Both the position numbers and the translations under genes were made by a program. Below are positions 51,846 through 61,077 of a stretch of DNA of 64,000 nucleotides, in pieces. A model generated the notes under the pieces. The model saw only the letters and a list, made by a program, of their open reading frames with translations, was not told the DNA's origin and did no database searches. Origin of the DNA: Tissierella creatinini (GTDB lineage: Bacteria > Bacillota > Clostridia > Tissierellales > Tissierellaceae); contig SUSS01000002.1 of assembly GCA_005046945.1 (NCBI GenBank), forward strand, positions 1-64,000. Reading direction: 5' to 3'. Each line of letters opens with the position of its first letter. Position 1 is the first letter of the stretch.

Positions 51846-53102
51846 ATGAAAAAGTATAAGTATTTAATAATTTTAATCATCCTTGGAGCAATAGGTGTAG
51901 GTGGTTTTTTTTTACTGAATAAAGAAGAGGTATTGAATGTTTCCATCATGAGTAGTTATAGGGGGAGTGTTAAAAAGACCATTGAATTATCAGGGATTAT
52001 AGAATCAAATAATATAGAGATTATACCTCTTGAGCCAAATTGGGATGTTGTAAAAACTTATGTATCAGAAAATGATTATGTAGAAGCAAATCAAATCTTA
52101 GTTGAATTTGATACAAAAGATATAAATTTATCAATTAGAAAGGCTAAAGTAAGTATAGAAGACCTGAATGCCAAGATTAATGCACTAAATAATGACCAAG
52201 ACAGTAAAATGCTATTGGACAATGCCTTGAGTAGGAGTAATGAGGAATATCTATCTGCCCAGAAAGACTTAGAAATTGCTACTGAGGATTTAAGCCAGGC
52301 AGAAATGCTTTATAGCGTGGGTGGAATTTCTAAGGCTGAATTGGATAGCCAAAAAGAACTGGTAGAAAAACTGACTTCTAATTTGAGTAAAGCAGACCTA
52401 AGTTTGAAGGATTCTTCTTTAAATCAAAATAAAAGTGAAGTTGAAAAGAAACAAAGTATTGCTTCCTTACAAAGACAGATTAAGGCTTTGAACTTGGATA
52501 TCGAAGGCTTCAATTCCATGCTAAGGGATTCTAAGCTTTACTCATCTATAGGTGGTTATCTGACTGAATTTCCTTTGGAAAATTCAGATAAAACCACAGC
52601 AGGGCAGACCATCAAAATTTATGGCAATGATTCCTACGAACTAGTTGCACAAGTATCTCAACAAGATGCTGTTTTAATTAAGGAAGGGCAGAAGGGTATT
52701 GTAACTATTGATGGTTTGAATAGTGAATATGAGGGTCAGGTTAAGTATATTTCTAAGGTAGCTTATACGGACAATAGTGGGCTTGAACCCAAGGTTGAAA
52801 TTCGAATTGAGGTATTAAATCCGGATGAGTCCATTGTCTTTGGTTATGAAGCTAAGGCTGATATTATTCTAGATAGCAAGGATAATGCTCTAATAGTTAG
52901 AAACGAGGCCGTTAAAAAAGAAGATGGCAAAGAATTTGTATTTACTGTTGACCAAGGAATTGCAAAAAAGCTTATTGTCCAAACCGGTATAACAGACGAT
53001 TATTTTATTGAAATTGTAAATGGTATTAGTGAAGATAGTGTGGTTATTCTCAATCCACCGGTAGACCTAATTGAAGGAATGGCTGTACAGGTAGTAGAGT
53101 AA
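51846..53102 (+). CDS. HlyD/MacA-type membrane-fusion adaptor
   Basis: About 418 residues: a short cytosolic start, one membrane segment (LIILIILGAIGVGGFFLL), a lipoyl-like beta segment, a long coiled coil (about 85-215) and a beta-barrel domain near GQTIKIYGNDSYELV. This is the MacA/YknX adaptor layout of Gram-positive export systems. ATG 51846 follows GGGGG. First of four genes with a MacB-like permease and ATPase; the second encodes a B12-binding protein. Confidence 0.85.
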   Translation: MKKYKYLIILIILGAIGVGGFFLLNKEEVLNVSIMSSYRGSVKKTIELSGIIESNNIEIIPLEPNWDVVKTYVSENDYVEANQILVEFDTKDINLSIRKAKVSIEDLNAKINALNNDQDSKMLLDNALSRSNEEYLSAQKDLEIATEDLSQAEMLYSVGGISKAELDSQKELVEKLTSNLSKADLSLKDSSLNQNKSEVEKKQSIASLQRQIKALNLDIEGFNSMLRDSKLYSSIGGYLTEFPLENSDKTTAGQTIKIYGNDSYELVAQVSQQDAVLIKEGQKGIVTIDGLNSEYEGQVKYISKVAYTDNSGLEPKVEIRIEVLNPDESIVFGYEAKADIILDSKDNALIVRNEAVKKEDGKEFVFTVDQGIAKKLIVQTGITDDYFIEIVNGISEDSVVILNPPVDLIEGMAVQVVE

Positions 53103-53113
53103 GGAGAGAAAAT

Positions 53114-53764
53114 ATGGATTATAAAGAAGCCTTATTAAAGTCATTAGATAAAGAGGATAAAGACAAGTCAGTTCAGCTTGCCATAAAGGGATTGAATGAA
53201 GTACAGTTCACTATACCATTTTTATATGAGGAGATTTTGCGACCATTCTTATACTCTATTGACGAGTGTAAGGATGATGATTGTATTTGGAAGGAACATG
53301 TTAGAACTTCCATAGTCAGAACTATTATAGAATGCGTTTATCCTCATGTAATCGAACAAAAAAAAGAGGTAGTTTCCAATGGTCTAAAGGTTTTACTTGT
53401 ATGCCCGGAAAAGGAATATCATGAAATAGGCTTAAGGATGGTGGCAGATTTCTTTAGCCTCAATGGATATGAAGCTATTTTTATTGGTACAAATACTCCG
53501 AAAAAACAGGTCTTATATGCACTTGTTAATACTGAGCCCGATTATTTAGCTATTAGTGTAACAGATTATTATCTTTTATTTGAAGCAAAAAAGATGATAG
53601 AGAAAATAAAAAGCATTTCAGGCTCTATTAAGATTATCGTTGGAGGCAGGGCATTTAAAAATAATAAAGAATTAATAAAGGAAATGGAAGTGGACATTTA
53701 TCTTGAGACCTATGAAGATATTGTGAATTTAAGAAAGGGTGATACAAATGAGATTAGCCTTTAG
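53114..53764 (+). CDS. Cobalamin-binding domain protein in an ABC operon
   Basis: Protein of 216 residues. Residues 1-85 are a helical cap-like domain that contains IWKEHVRTSIVR (Glu61-His62). Residues 90-205 are a Rossmann-like B12-binding domain: LLVCPEKEYHEIGLRMVADFF with the axial His103 in ExHxxG, GTNTPKKQVLYAL, LAISVTDY and VGGRAF. The ExHxxG form and the EH in the cap resemble the light-sensing domain of CarH/LitR, but there is no DNA-binding head. It might sense or ferry a corrinoid for the exporter. It lies 11 bases after the adaptor gene and overlaps the permease gene by 17 bases, so the three are coupled. Confidence 0.85.
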   Translation: MDYKEALLKSLDKEDKDKSVQLAIKGLNEVQFTIPFLYEEILRPFLYSIDECKDDDCIWKEHVRTSIVRTIIECVYPHVIEQKKEVVSNGLKVLLVCPEKEYHEIGLRMVADFFSLNGYEAIFIGTNTPKKQVLYALVNTEPDYLAISVTDYYLLFEAKKMIEKIKSISGSIKIIVGGRAFKNNKELIKEMEVDIYLETYEDIVNLRKGDTNEISL

Positions 53765-54905
53765 TATTGCCCTAAGGTTTTTAAAATCGGGAAAAGGACA
53801 GACCATATTAATAGCCCTTGGAATTTCTGTTGGAGTTGCAGTTCAAATATTTATCGGCTCTTTGATTCAAGGGCTTCAAATAAGTTTAATCAATACCACC
53901 ATAGGAAGCTCTTCTCATATTACCATTACATCTGAAAATGATAGTAAAACTATTAAAAACTGGGAAAGAACTATGTATGAATCAGCAATATCCAGCCCTA
54001 ATATTACCTATATTTCACCTTCTATAGATGGGCCGGCATCCATTAATTATGATAATGAAAGTGCTTCAGTCCTCATTAGGGGTTTTCTTTTAGAGGATGG
54101 AGATAAGATTTATAAGTTTAAGGACAATCTCTATGAAGGCAGGTTTCCTGCTAAGACAGGAGAAGCTATGATAGGAAAAGACCTTGCCATAAAATCTAAT
54201 ACAAGAGTTGATGATGATATTTCTTTGATTACTACCAGTGGAAGGGTATATAGAATCAAAATTACAGGATTATTTGACCTTGGAGTATCATCAGTTAATG
54301 ATTCATGGATTGTGACTGATTTAGAGACTGCAGGGGACATTCTTTCCATCGATGGTATTAGCTCTGTGGAAATGCAGGTAGATGAAGTGTTTGCTGCAGA
54401 TAGTATAGCCAAGGACGTTCAATATACAGTGTCGGGTGAAGATTTAAAAGTTGACAATTGGAAGGACTTAAACGCATCCCTGCTAAGCGGTTTAAATGGT
54501 CAGAGTGTATCTTCTTACATGATTCAGGTCTTTGTATTGGTATCGGTCTTATTAGGAATATCCAGTGTACTAGCAATTTCTGTAGTACAAAGGTCAAAGC
54601 AGATTGGAATTCTTAAAGCTATGGGGATTAAGGATAAGGATGCCAGCTTGATATTTGTATTTCAGGGTCTTATGCTGGGGGTATTAGGGGCCATATTGGG
54701 CGTAGGATTGGGAATAGGCTTGCTTAAAATGTTTACCACCTTTGCCCTTAATCCGGATGGTAAACCGGTTGTGCCCATCTATTTAAATGGTGGTTTCGTA
54801 GGACTATCAGGACTCTTTGCAGTTTTAACTTCATCGATTGCATCATTAATACCTGCTAGAATAACATCTAGACTTAATCCGATAGAGGTAATTAAAAATG
54901 GGTAA
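53748..54905 (+). CDS. MacB/LolC-type ABC permease
   Basis: About 385 residues with a membrane helix near residue 20-40, a large extracytoplasmic domain (about 45-250) and three further helices (LVSVLLGISSVLAISVVQRSK is split after the first; then LMLGVLGAILGVGLGIGL; then LSGLFAVLTSSIASLIPA). The motif SKQIGILKAMG is the FtsX/MacB coupling sequence. ATG 53748 follows GGGTGAT within the end of the B12-binding gene. Overlaps the ATPase gene by eight bases. Confidence 0.88.
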   Translation: MRLAFSIALRFLKSGKGQTILIALGISVGVAVQIFIGSLIQGLQISLINTTIGSSSHITITSENDSKTIKNWERTMYESAISSPNITYISPSIDGPASINYDNESASVLIRGFLLEDGDKIYKFKDNLYEGRFPAKTGEAMIGKDLAIKSNTRVDDDISLITTSGRVYRIKITGLFDLGVSSVNDSWIVTDLETAGDILSIDGISSVEMQVDEVFAADSIAKDVQYTVSGEDLKVDNWKDLNASLLSGLNGQSVSSYMIQVFVLVSVLLGISSVLAISVVQRSKQIGILKAMGIKDKDASLIFVFQGLMLGVLGAILGVGLGIGLLKMFTTFALNPDGKPVVPIYLNGGFVGLSGLFAVLTSSIASLIPARITSRLNPIEVIKNG

Positions 54906-55596
54906 TATAGTTGAACTTAAAAATATAAATAAGATCTTTGGCGAAAAAATCCAGACCCAGGTTCTTTTTGATATAAACATTGCCTTTGAGGAAAATACCT
55001 TTAACTCCATTATAGGGGAGTCGGGAAGTGGAAAGTCTACCATGCTTAATATAATGGGCACCTTGGATAAGCCAACTTCTGGTGAAGTTTATATTGGAGG
55101 AAAGAGGACCGATACCCTAAATAAGGAAGACCTGGCTGTTCTCAGAAACCAGATCATTGGTTTTATTTTTCAGTTTCATTATCTTTTACCGGAGTTTACA
55201 GCCAAGGAAAATGTCCTCATGCCCTACAGGATTAAGAACTATAAGGTACCTAAGGAGATAGACCAGTGGGCAGATGAGCTCTTAAACTTTGTTGGTCTAT
55301 CTAAGGTTGCTAACAACAAGGCCACCAATATGTCCGGAGGCCAGCAGCAGAGGGCAGCCATAGCCAGGGCCTTGATAAACAAGCCTAGGATTATTCTTGC
55401 AGATGAGCCTACGGGAAATCTGGACTCTGAAACAACTGAAAATGTATACTCTATACTAAGGAATATAAATGCAGACTTTAATACCACCTTCATAATAATC
55501 ACCCATGATCAGAGAATAGCAGAAAAAACTGATAGAATAGTTGAAGTTAAAGATGGAAAAATCAATTTAGATGTGAGAAAAGCTGAAAAATACTGA
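54898..55596 (+). CDS. MacB/LolD-type ABC ATPase
   Basis: ATPase of 232 residues: Walker A GESGSGKST, Q-loop FIFQFHYLLPE, signature MSGGQQQRAAIARAL, Walker B IILADEPTGNLD and His switch ITHD. FQFHxLLPEFTAxENV is the LolD/MacB subgroup form. It overlaps the permease gene and closes the export operon before a strong terminator. Confidence 0.93.
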   Translation: MGNIVELKNINKIFGEKIQTQVLFDINIAFEENTFNSIIGESGSGKSTMLNIMGTLDKPTSGEVYIGGKRTDTLNKEDLAVLRNQIIGFIFQFHYLLPEFTAKENVLMPYRIKNYKVPKEIDQWADELLNFVGLSKVANNKATNMSGGQQQRAAIARALINKPRIILADEPTGNLDSETTENVYSILRNINADFNTTFIIITHDQRIAEKTDRIVEVKDGKINLDVRKAEKY

Positions 55597-55697
55597 AAAA
55601 TATTGACATAAATTTTTTATGGGTGTACAATTAATGCAATAAATGAATACCAGATTCACTTTAAAAGAAAGCAGTGGCTTTCAAATCAGGATGAATC

Positions 55698-55736
55698 TTA
55701 TAAACCGCTACTTTGCAGCGGTTTATAAACTTTTTT
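55698..55736 (+). terminator. Terminator of the ABC export operon
   Basis: Perfect 12-bp stem TTATAAACCGCT (55698-55709) / AGCGGTTTATAA (55717-55728), then ACTTTTTT. Confidence 0.92.
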
Positions 55737-55760
55737 AGTAAAAAAATAGGAGGTAAGAGA

Positions 55761-56006
55761 ATGGATAAAAAGATCAACAAATTAAATAACCAGGATAACT
55801 TGACAATATTAATCTTTGTAAGCGTACTCTTGGTCTTAGTTTTATTTGTAATGTTTCAGGTTTATACTATTGCACCTGACTATTTTACAAAATTGGCAAT
55901 AATAATCACCGGAATTGTTATTTGTGCATTTGGATTATCATCCGCTCTAGCTGTGTTAATGCATATAAAGAAAAATAAAAAAGACATATATACAGCAGAA
56001 CTTTAG
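55761..56006 (+). CDS. Small membrane protein 1 of the APC cluster
   Basis: Eighty-one residues: a polar start, two hydrophobic segments (ILIFVSVLLVLVLFVMF and LAIIITGIVICAFGLSSALAVL) and a lysine-rich end. AGGAGGT precedes ATG 55761; a frame back to 55713 runs through the terminator. No family recognised. It begins a close-packed set of three tiny membrane proteins before a permease. Confidence 0.7.
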   Translation: MDKKINKLNNQDNLTILIFVSVLLVLVLFVMFQVYTIAPDYFTKLAIIITGIVICAFGLSSALAVLMHIKKNKKDIYTAEL

Positions 56007-56035
56007 TCATCAAATAAAAAGGAGGTGGGATTTGG

Positions 56036-56296
56036 ATGAAAAAATCGGATAAGAAAAATGTGTTTATGGAAGTATTTGATTCCCTATTCATAATGCTTTT
56101 GTGTTTTGCTACTCTCTTAAGCGCTATGTTAATTAAGGGAAGTGGTGAAGGTGGTATTGATTACACTTTAAAAGTGGGTTCTTTAGCCATTACAGCTGCG
56201 GTTTTACTAGTATATTTGTTATTTGTTGCCAAACAGTCGGATAAGGGGCTTAAAACCATGATTTCAAAACTATTTGATAAAGAAAGCATGAGGTGA
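56036..56296 (+). CDS. Small membrane protein 2 of the APC cluster
   Basis: Eighty-six residues with two membrane segments (SLFIMLLCFATLLSAML; VGSLAITAAVLLVYLLFVA) and charged ends. AGGAGGTGG precedes ATG 56036. No family recognised. Thirty bases after protein 1 and five before protein 3. Confidence 0.7.
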   Translation: MKKSDKKNVFMEVFDSLFIMLLCFATLLSAMLIKGSGEGGIDYTLKVGSLAITAAVLLVYLLFVAKQSDKGLKTMISKLFDKESMR

Positions 56297-56301
56297 TCTA
56301 T

Positions 56302-56418
56302 ATGAGTTTTTGGAGTGTTATGAACTATGTTGTTTGGGTCTTGTGTTTTATTTTAGCTGGATTTCTTATAAGTGATTTTATTAAGGTTGAATTAGAAAGA
56401 AAGAATAAGAAAAAATAA
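56302..56418 (+). CDS. Very small membrane protein 3 of the APC cluster
   Basis: Thirty-eight residues: one membrane helix (WSVMNYVVWVLCFILAGFLI) and a basic tail ERKNKKK. GAGGTGAT lies at the end of the preceding gene, well placed. Its size and position before the permease suggest an accessory subunit or assembly factor, as single-helix partners of APC-type carriers. Confidence 0.65.
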   Translation: MSFWSVMNYVVWVLCFILAGFLISDFIKVELERKNKKK

Positions 56419-56439
56419 TGATTGGGGAGGTTATTTATT

Positions 56440-57810
56440 GTGGGAAATTCAAATGAGTCTCATTCATTAAACGTACTGGGTCCCTTACATATATGGGCTT
56501 TAGGTGTTGGAATCGTCCTTGTAGGACAATTTATGGGATGGAATTTTACTATTGTTAAAGGTGGTTCTTTAGGGGCTATTTTAGCATGCTGGATAATTGG
56601 AGTAATGTACATATCCTTGATTATGATAAATACTGAAATGGGAGCAGTTATTCCTGCTGCCGGAGGTCAGTATGGAATGGCAAAGCATTTTCTTGGACCC
56701 TTGGCTGCATTTAATATCGGATTAATGATGGTTTTTCAATATGTAATGCTAGAAGCTGCAGATGCATTGGTTATCGGAGAAATTTTAGCTACTTTACATC
56801 CTGATATTCAGCCATTACCATATATTATTTTTAGTTTGCTCTTGTTAACTTTTTTAAATTACAGGGGACTTCATTCAACATTGAATTTAAATATTGTCTT
56901 AACAGCTATATCCTTTGCTGCCATAATCATACTCTTATTCAGCACGAAATTTTATTCACCAACAAAGAGTATGATTGACCTAGGCAAGATGACTAATGGC
57001 CTTCCTTATGGTTGGATAGGTATATTAGGGGCTTTGCAGTTTGGTTGCTGGTTTTATTTAGGTATAGAAGGAACAGCCCTTGCTGCTGATGAATGCAAAT
57101 CAAAGGAAAGAGCCTTGCCTGTAGGTGCAATAGCTGGAATTTTTACTTTGATAATTGGTGCAACCATAACTTGGTATGTAAGTTCAGGTTTAGTCCAGGC
57201 AGATGAATTATCAACATCAGTTTATCCTCTTTTCGATGCTGCCAAGGCAACTAAAATAATGCCTGTAATATATATTTTATTTATAGGAACAGTATTATCA
57301 TGCCTTGCCAGTGCTAATGGCTGTATAGCTGATGCCAGCAGAGCTTGGGCTTCTATGGCCGAAGATACATTGATACCTGAAGTCTTCGGTGCTCTTCATC
57401 CCAAATATAAGACTCCATACAGGGCTATATTATTCTTGTTTCCAATATCATTAGCTTTTGGTTTTACGGGTTTACTAGATGAAGTTATTACATTTTCTAT
57501 AATTTCAGCTCTCTTAGCTTATGTATTAACTGCAATTATGATGATTAAATTTAGAAAAATGTACCCATTAAACTATATTAACAGAGGATATGTATCTCCA
57601 TGGCATCCTATACCTTCAGTGATTGTTTTGCTTCTTTCCTTGGCAACTATTGGGGGTATGTATTTTGGGTATAATATAAACATAATCTCTGCAGTTGTAT
57701 TTTATCTTTTGGCATCAGTATGGTTTGTAATGCATAGATCAAAGTACTTAAATTATAATTCATTTATAAGTGTTGAAGACTCAAATTGGCCAAGGCCTAA
57801 AGGCTATTAA
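56440..57810 (+). CDS. APC-superfamily amino-acid/amine permease
   Basis: About 456 residues, twelve helices. GPLHIWALGVGIVLVGQFMGWNF is split across helix 1; the unwound GWNF..KGGSLG site resembles ethanolamine permease-like APC carriers more than basic amino-acid antiporters. Start is GTG 56440, nine bases after GGGGAGG. The substrate is uncertain; ethanolamine, or an amino acid. It is the fourth gene of a unit with three tiny membrane proteins, ending at a terminator. Confidence 0.85.
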   Translation: MGNSNESHSLNVLGPLHIWALGVGIVLVGQFMGWNFTIVKGGSLGAILACWIIGVMYISLIMINTEMGAVIPAAGGQYGMAKHFLGPLAAFNIGLMMVFQYVMLEAADALVIGEILATLHPDIQPLPYIIFSLLLLTFLNYRGLHSTLNLNIVLTAISFAAIIILLFSTKFYSPTKSMIDLGKMTNGLPYGWIGILGALQFGCWFYLGIEGTALAADECKSKERALPVGAIAGIFTLIIGATITWYVSSGLVQADELSTSVYPLFDAAKATKIMPVIYILFIGTVLSCLASANGCIADASRAWASMAEDTLIPEVFGALHPKYKTPYRAILFLFPISLAFGFTGLLDEVITFSIISALLAYVLTAIMMIKFRKMYPLNYINRGYVSPWHPIPSVIVLLLSLATIGGMYFGYNINIISAVVFYLLASVWFVMHRSKYLNYNSFISVEDSNWPRPKGY

Positions 57811-57829
57811 AGCCTAAATAAAGAGAATG

Positions 57830-57873
57830 AAACACCCTGTTTTCTTAATATTAGAAAATAGGGTGTTTTTTGT
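57830..57873 (+). terminator. Terminator of the APC cluster
   Basis: Stem AAACACCCTGTTTTC / GAAAATAGGGTGTTT (one mismatch) followed by TTTTG. Confidence 0.88.
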
Positions 57874-57966
57874 ATTTAGTAATAATAGATAGCCTTGATA
57901 CTTTATGTTTAGGCCTAAATAAAAAGGGGTATCAATTATGAATAATTTATTTTGATGGAGGTTTTT

Positions 57967-59199
57967 ATGTATAAAAATGAATTTAATCAAAAAAGATGGC
58001 TTTATCTTGCAGTGGGGACGATTATGCTTATGTTCTTGGGACTAATATATGCATGGTCTATTTTTGCAGGCCCATTTAAGGAAATATATCCTAGTTGGAC
58101 TAGGTCAAATCTGTCTTTGACATTTACAATTTCAATAATATTTTTCTGTTTTGGCGGATTTTTAAGTGGTAAATTAATCACAAGAGTAAAAAGCAAATAT
58201 ATCATACTACTAGCGGGAGTTTTGCTATTTATAGGGTTTTTCAGTCTATCTAAGCTAAACCCATTGAACCACGAAGCAAGTTTGAAACTATTATATTTAT
58301 TTTATGGTGTTCTCTGTGGAAGCGGTGTTGGTATAGGATACAATTCCATTATTGGAAGTGTAAACAAATGGTTTCTAGATAAAGTAGGATTTTCATCAGG
58401 TGTATTATTGATGGGATTTGGCTTTGGAGGTATGATACTGGGAAGTATAGTAAATGTTTTAATTAAAAATATTGGTTTAATGAATACTTTTTTGATACTG
58501 GCTATAGCTATTTTCATAGTGTTATTATTAGGAGCATTGATATTGAGAGTTCCGGGAAGTGATGACCTTCAAAATCATATAAAAAGCGTGGATACAAGTA
58601 CAGCAAGGCATGTAAAAAAAGATTATACGCCTGGAGAAATGGCAAAAACCAATGTGTTCTGGTTTTTTCTCTTCTGGTCTATATTAGTAAGCTCATCAGG
58701 TTTGTTGGTTATTAACAGTGCTGCTCTAATAGCTGGATCATTTGGAGCACCTGCAGTTCTTGGACTAATGGTTTCGGTATTCAATGGTTTGGGCAGAGTA
58801 TTCTTTGGCCAGCTTTTTGATAGGGTCGGATTTTTTAAATCCATGATAATTAACAATATTTTATTGATACTTGCGGGAACATCTTTATTATTAGGTGCTT
58901 TCAGCAACAATATATTTCTAATCTTTCTTGGCATGCTGGTTGTAGGAGCATGCTATGGGGGATGCCCTTCTATTGCATCCTCTATAATCCATACTTTCTA
59001 TGGAGCGAAAAATTATTCTGTAAATTTCAGTTTAGCTAACTTTTCATTGATACCGGCAGCTATTATCGGACCAATGATTGCAACTGCATTATATGATAAA
59101 TTTGGTGGAAGCTATTCACCTAATTTCATTATGATTATTCTTTTCGGCTTTGTAGCATTATTTTTTTCTTTTGCATTAAATAAAAACAGTAGTAAGTAG
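57967..59199 (+). CDS. OFA-type MFS carrier (oxalate/formate antiporter-like)
   Basis: About 410 residues with twelve helices. GLIYAWSIFAGPFKEIYPSW in helix 1 and the loop, and YGVLCGSGVGIGYN in helix 4, are typical of the oxalate/formate antiporter subfamily; GRVFFGQLFDRVGFF is the MFS loop between helices 8 and 9. Members move monocarboxylates or related anions. ATG 57967 follows TGGAGG. Single gene; the substrate is not fixed by the sequence. Confidence 0.85.
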   Translation: MYKNEFNQKRWLYLAVGTIMLMFLGLIYAWSIFAGPFKEIYPSWTRSNLSLTFTISIIFFCFGGFLSGKLITRVKSKYIILLAGVLLFIGFFSLSKLNPLNHEASLKLLYLFYGVLCGSGVGIGYNSIIGSVNKWFLDKVGFSSGVLLMGFGFGGMILGSIVNVLIKNIGLMNTFLILAIAIFIVLLLGALILRVPGSDDLQNHIKSVDTSTARHVKKDYTPGEMAKTNVFWFFLFWSILVSSSGLLVINSAALIAGSFGAPAVLGLMVSVFNGLGRVFFGQLFDRVGFFKSMIINNILLILAGTSLLLGAFSNNIFLIFLGMLVVGACYGGCPSIASSIIHTFYGAKNYSVNFSLANFSLIPAAIIGPMIATALYDKFGGSYSPNFIMIILFGFVALFFSFALNKNSSK

Positions 59200-59261
59200 G
59201 AAAGTAGTTTCAGAATATTGATGGTTTTTATATTGTAAGGGCTTATATATAAATAATCGAT

Positions 59262-59289
59262 TTGACAAAGTAATTAATAATGGTATAAG
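59262..59289 (+). promoter_or_regulatory. Promoter of the peptide importer operon
   Basis: Perfect TTGACA (59262-59267), 16-base spacer, TATAAG (59284-59289), 75 bases before the first gene. Confidence 0.6.
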
Positions 59290-59365
59290 ATATTTTTTAT
59301 TACGATAGGAAAGTCCTACTTTTTTATGTTTTATCAAGATAAATAATTTACAAGGAGTTGTTTAA

Positions 59366-60958
59366 ATGAGAAAGTCTAAAATTTTCAAATTAGTGTCTTT
59401 AGTATTATGTTTATCATTTATACTTGCAGCTTGTGGCCAAGGAGGCACCGATACTAAAGAACAGCCACCGACTAATGAAGAAACTGGGGCAAAGGAAACT
59501 CAGTATAAGGATACAATCACAGTAGCTATGACTGCCCAACCGCCTACACTCGATGCATCATTGACACAATCACAAGTTACTTTTGGCGTAGCCGGAAATA
59601 TCTTTGAACAGCTATATACCATGAATGCAGAATATATACCGACTCCTGAGTTGGCAGAATCCGTAGAAATAAGTGAAGATAAATTAGAATATGTATTTAC
59701 CTTGAGACAAGGGGTTAAATTCCATAATGGCAAGGAAATGAAAGCTGATGACGTAGTAACATCTATGAACCGTTGGCTTAATGTAAATGGAAGAGCGAAA
59801 GCCCTATTAGAAGGTGCTAATTTCGAAAAAATTGATGATTATACAGTTAAACTTAAGGTAACTAGAGCAACAAGTGATGTATTGATTATTTTATCGACAC
59901 GTTCTTTATTCCCGACCATAATGCCTAAAGAAGTAATTGAAGCAGCTTCGCCTGAAGGGGTAAAAGAGTATATTGGTACAGGCCCTTATAAATTACAAGA
60001 ATGGAAACAAGATCAGTATATACATCTTGTTAAATTTGATGATTATTCACCTGTAGATTCGGAACCAAGTGGATTTTCAGGTAAAAAAGAAGCTCCAACT
60101 GAAAATATTTACTTCTATTTCGTAACTGACCATGCAACACGTATTGCAGGAATAAAGACCGGAGAATATGATGTGGCGGAAAATATACCTTTAGAAAACT
60201 ATGAGGAGCTTTCAACAGAGGAAGGAGTAACTCTTTATTCCAAGCCAAGTGGTTCCTTAAATGCTTTCTTTAACACTACTGAAGGTCTGCTTGCGGATGT
60301 AAAAATTAGACAAGCTATTTTAGCTGCTATAGATGCCAATGAGGTTATGCTTGTTAGTTATGCAAGCCCAGAGCATTTCACCCTTGATCCAGGATATATG
60401 AATATAAACCAGCCACAATGGGCTGTAAAAGCAGGAGCAGAATATTATAACCAAGCAAACCCTGAAAAAGCTAAACAATTATTAGAAGAGGCAGGCTATA
60501 ATGGTGAAACTGTTACCCTTCTGACTACAAAGGATTATCAGGAAATGTATGCTGCAACCATTGCAATACAAGAGCAACTTCGCCAGGTAGGCATAAATGC
60601 AGAAGTATCAAATTCCGATTTCCCAACATTTATGGAAACTAAAAAGGATAGAAGTAAATGGGATATTTTTATTACAAGCAACGGATACAATGTTATTCCA
60701 CCTCAAATCCTTGCGGTTAATCCGGATTGGGCAGGTTTTTCAGCACCTGAAGTTAAAACTTATCTTGATGCTATAAGAGGAGCATCAAGTGATGAAGAAG
60801 CACAGAAACAATGGGCTAATCTTCAACAGTTTATGTATGAATATGGTTCATCAACAGCTCTAGGTCATTACAACTCATCTATGGCTACTACTGACAAAGT
60901 AGAAGGCTTTGTATTCTTTGACCAACCGATTTATTGGAATGCAAAAGTTGCACAATAA
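59366..60958 (+). CDS. Peptide/nickel-type ABC transporter binding lipoprotein
   Basis: Receptor of 530 residues in the DppA/OppA/NikA family. Signal peptide with lipobox FILAACG (lipidated Cys22), a Thr/Glu-rich tether, then TITVAMTAQPPTLDASLT and the signature VFTLRQGVKFHNGKEMKADDV. GTGPYKL and YNQANPEKAKQLLEEAGY are also typical. Binds oligopeptides or other cargo outside the membrane. AAGGAG precedes ATG 59366. A repeat fragment and a hairpin separate it from its permeases, which should lower their expression relative to the receptor. Confidence 0.92.
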   Translation: MRKSKIFKLVSLVLCLSFILAACGQGGTDTKEQPPTNEETGAKETQYKDTITVAMTAQPPTLDASLTQSQVTFGVAGNIFEQLYTMNAEYIPTPELAESVEISEDKLEYVFTLRQGVKFHNGKEMKADDVVTSMNRWLNVNGRAKALLEGANFEKIDDYTVKLKVTRATSDVLIILSTRSLFPTIMPKEVIEAASPEGVKEYIGTGPYKLQEWKQDQYIHLVKFDDYSPVDSEPSGFSGKKEAPTENIYFYFVTDHATRIAGIKTGEYDVAENIPLENYEELSTEEGVTLYSKPSGSLNAFFNTTEGLLADVKIRQAILAAIDANEVMLVSYASPEHFTLDPGYMNINQPQWAVKAGAEYYNQANPEKAKQLLEEAGYNGETVTLLTTKDYQEMYAATIAIQEQLRQVGINAEVSNSDFPTFMETKKDRSKWDIFITSNGYNVIPPQILAVNPDWAGFSAPEVKTYLDAIRGASSDEEAQKQWANLQQFMYEYGSSTALGHYNSSMATTDKVEGFVFFDQPIYWNAKVAQ

Positions 60959-61006
60959 TCAGGTGTGGATGTCCTAAACACCCACCTCGGTTCAGTGGTG
61001 TGAGGT
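60959..61006 (+). repeat. AACGAGG-type element fragment
   Basis: CAGGTGTGGATGTCC then CACCCACCTCGGTTCAGTGG and TGTGAGG, matching the left and middle parts of copy E and copy C. The right end is missing. Confidence 0.65.
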
Positions 61007-61009
61007 AAA

Positions 61010-61043
61010 GAAAATACCGTCATTTAATGGCGGTATTTTCTCA
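61010..61043 (+). terminator. Partial terminator between receptor and permease genes
   Basis: Stem GAAAATACCG (61010-61019) / CGGTATTTTC (61031-61040) extended by CA/TG pairs, with no long T run after it. Probably sets relative expression. Confidence 0.65.
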
Positions 61044-61077
61044 ATTAAAATTGAGAATTATTTAATGGGGGATTATT

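Noticed and set aside
59304..59328. TAGGA-AAG-TCCTA followed by CTTTTTT before the peptide-binding gene, a possible attenuator
   Set aside because: Five base pairs are too few for a confident terminator.
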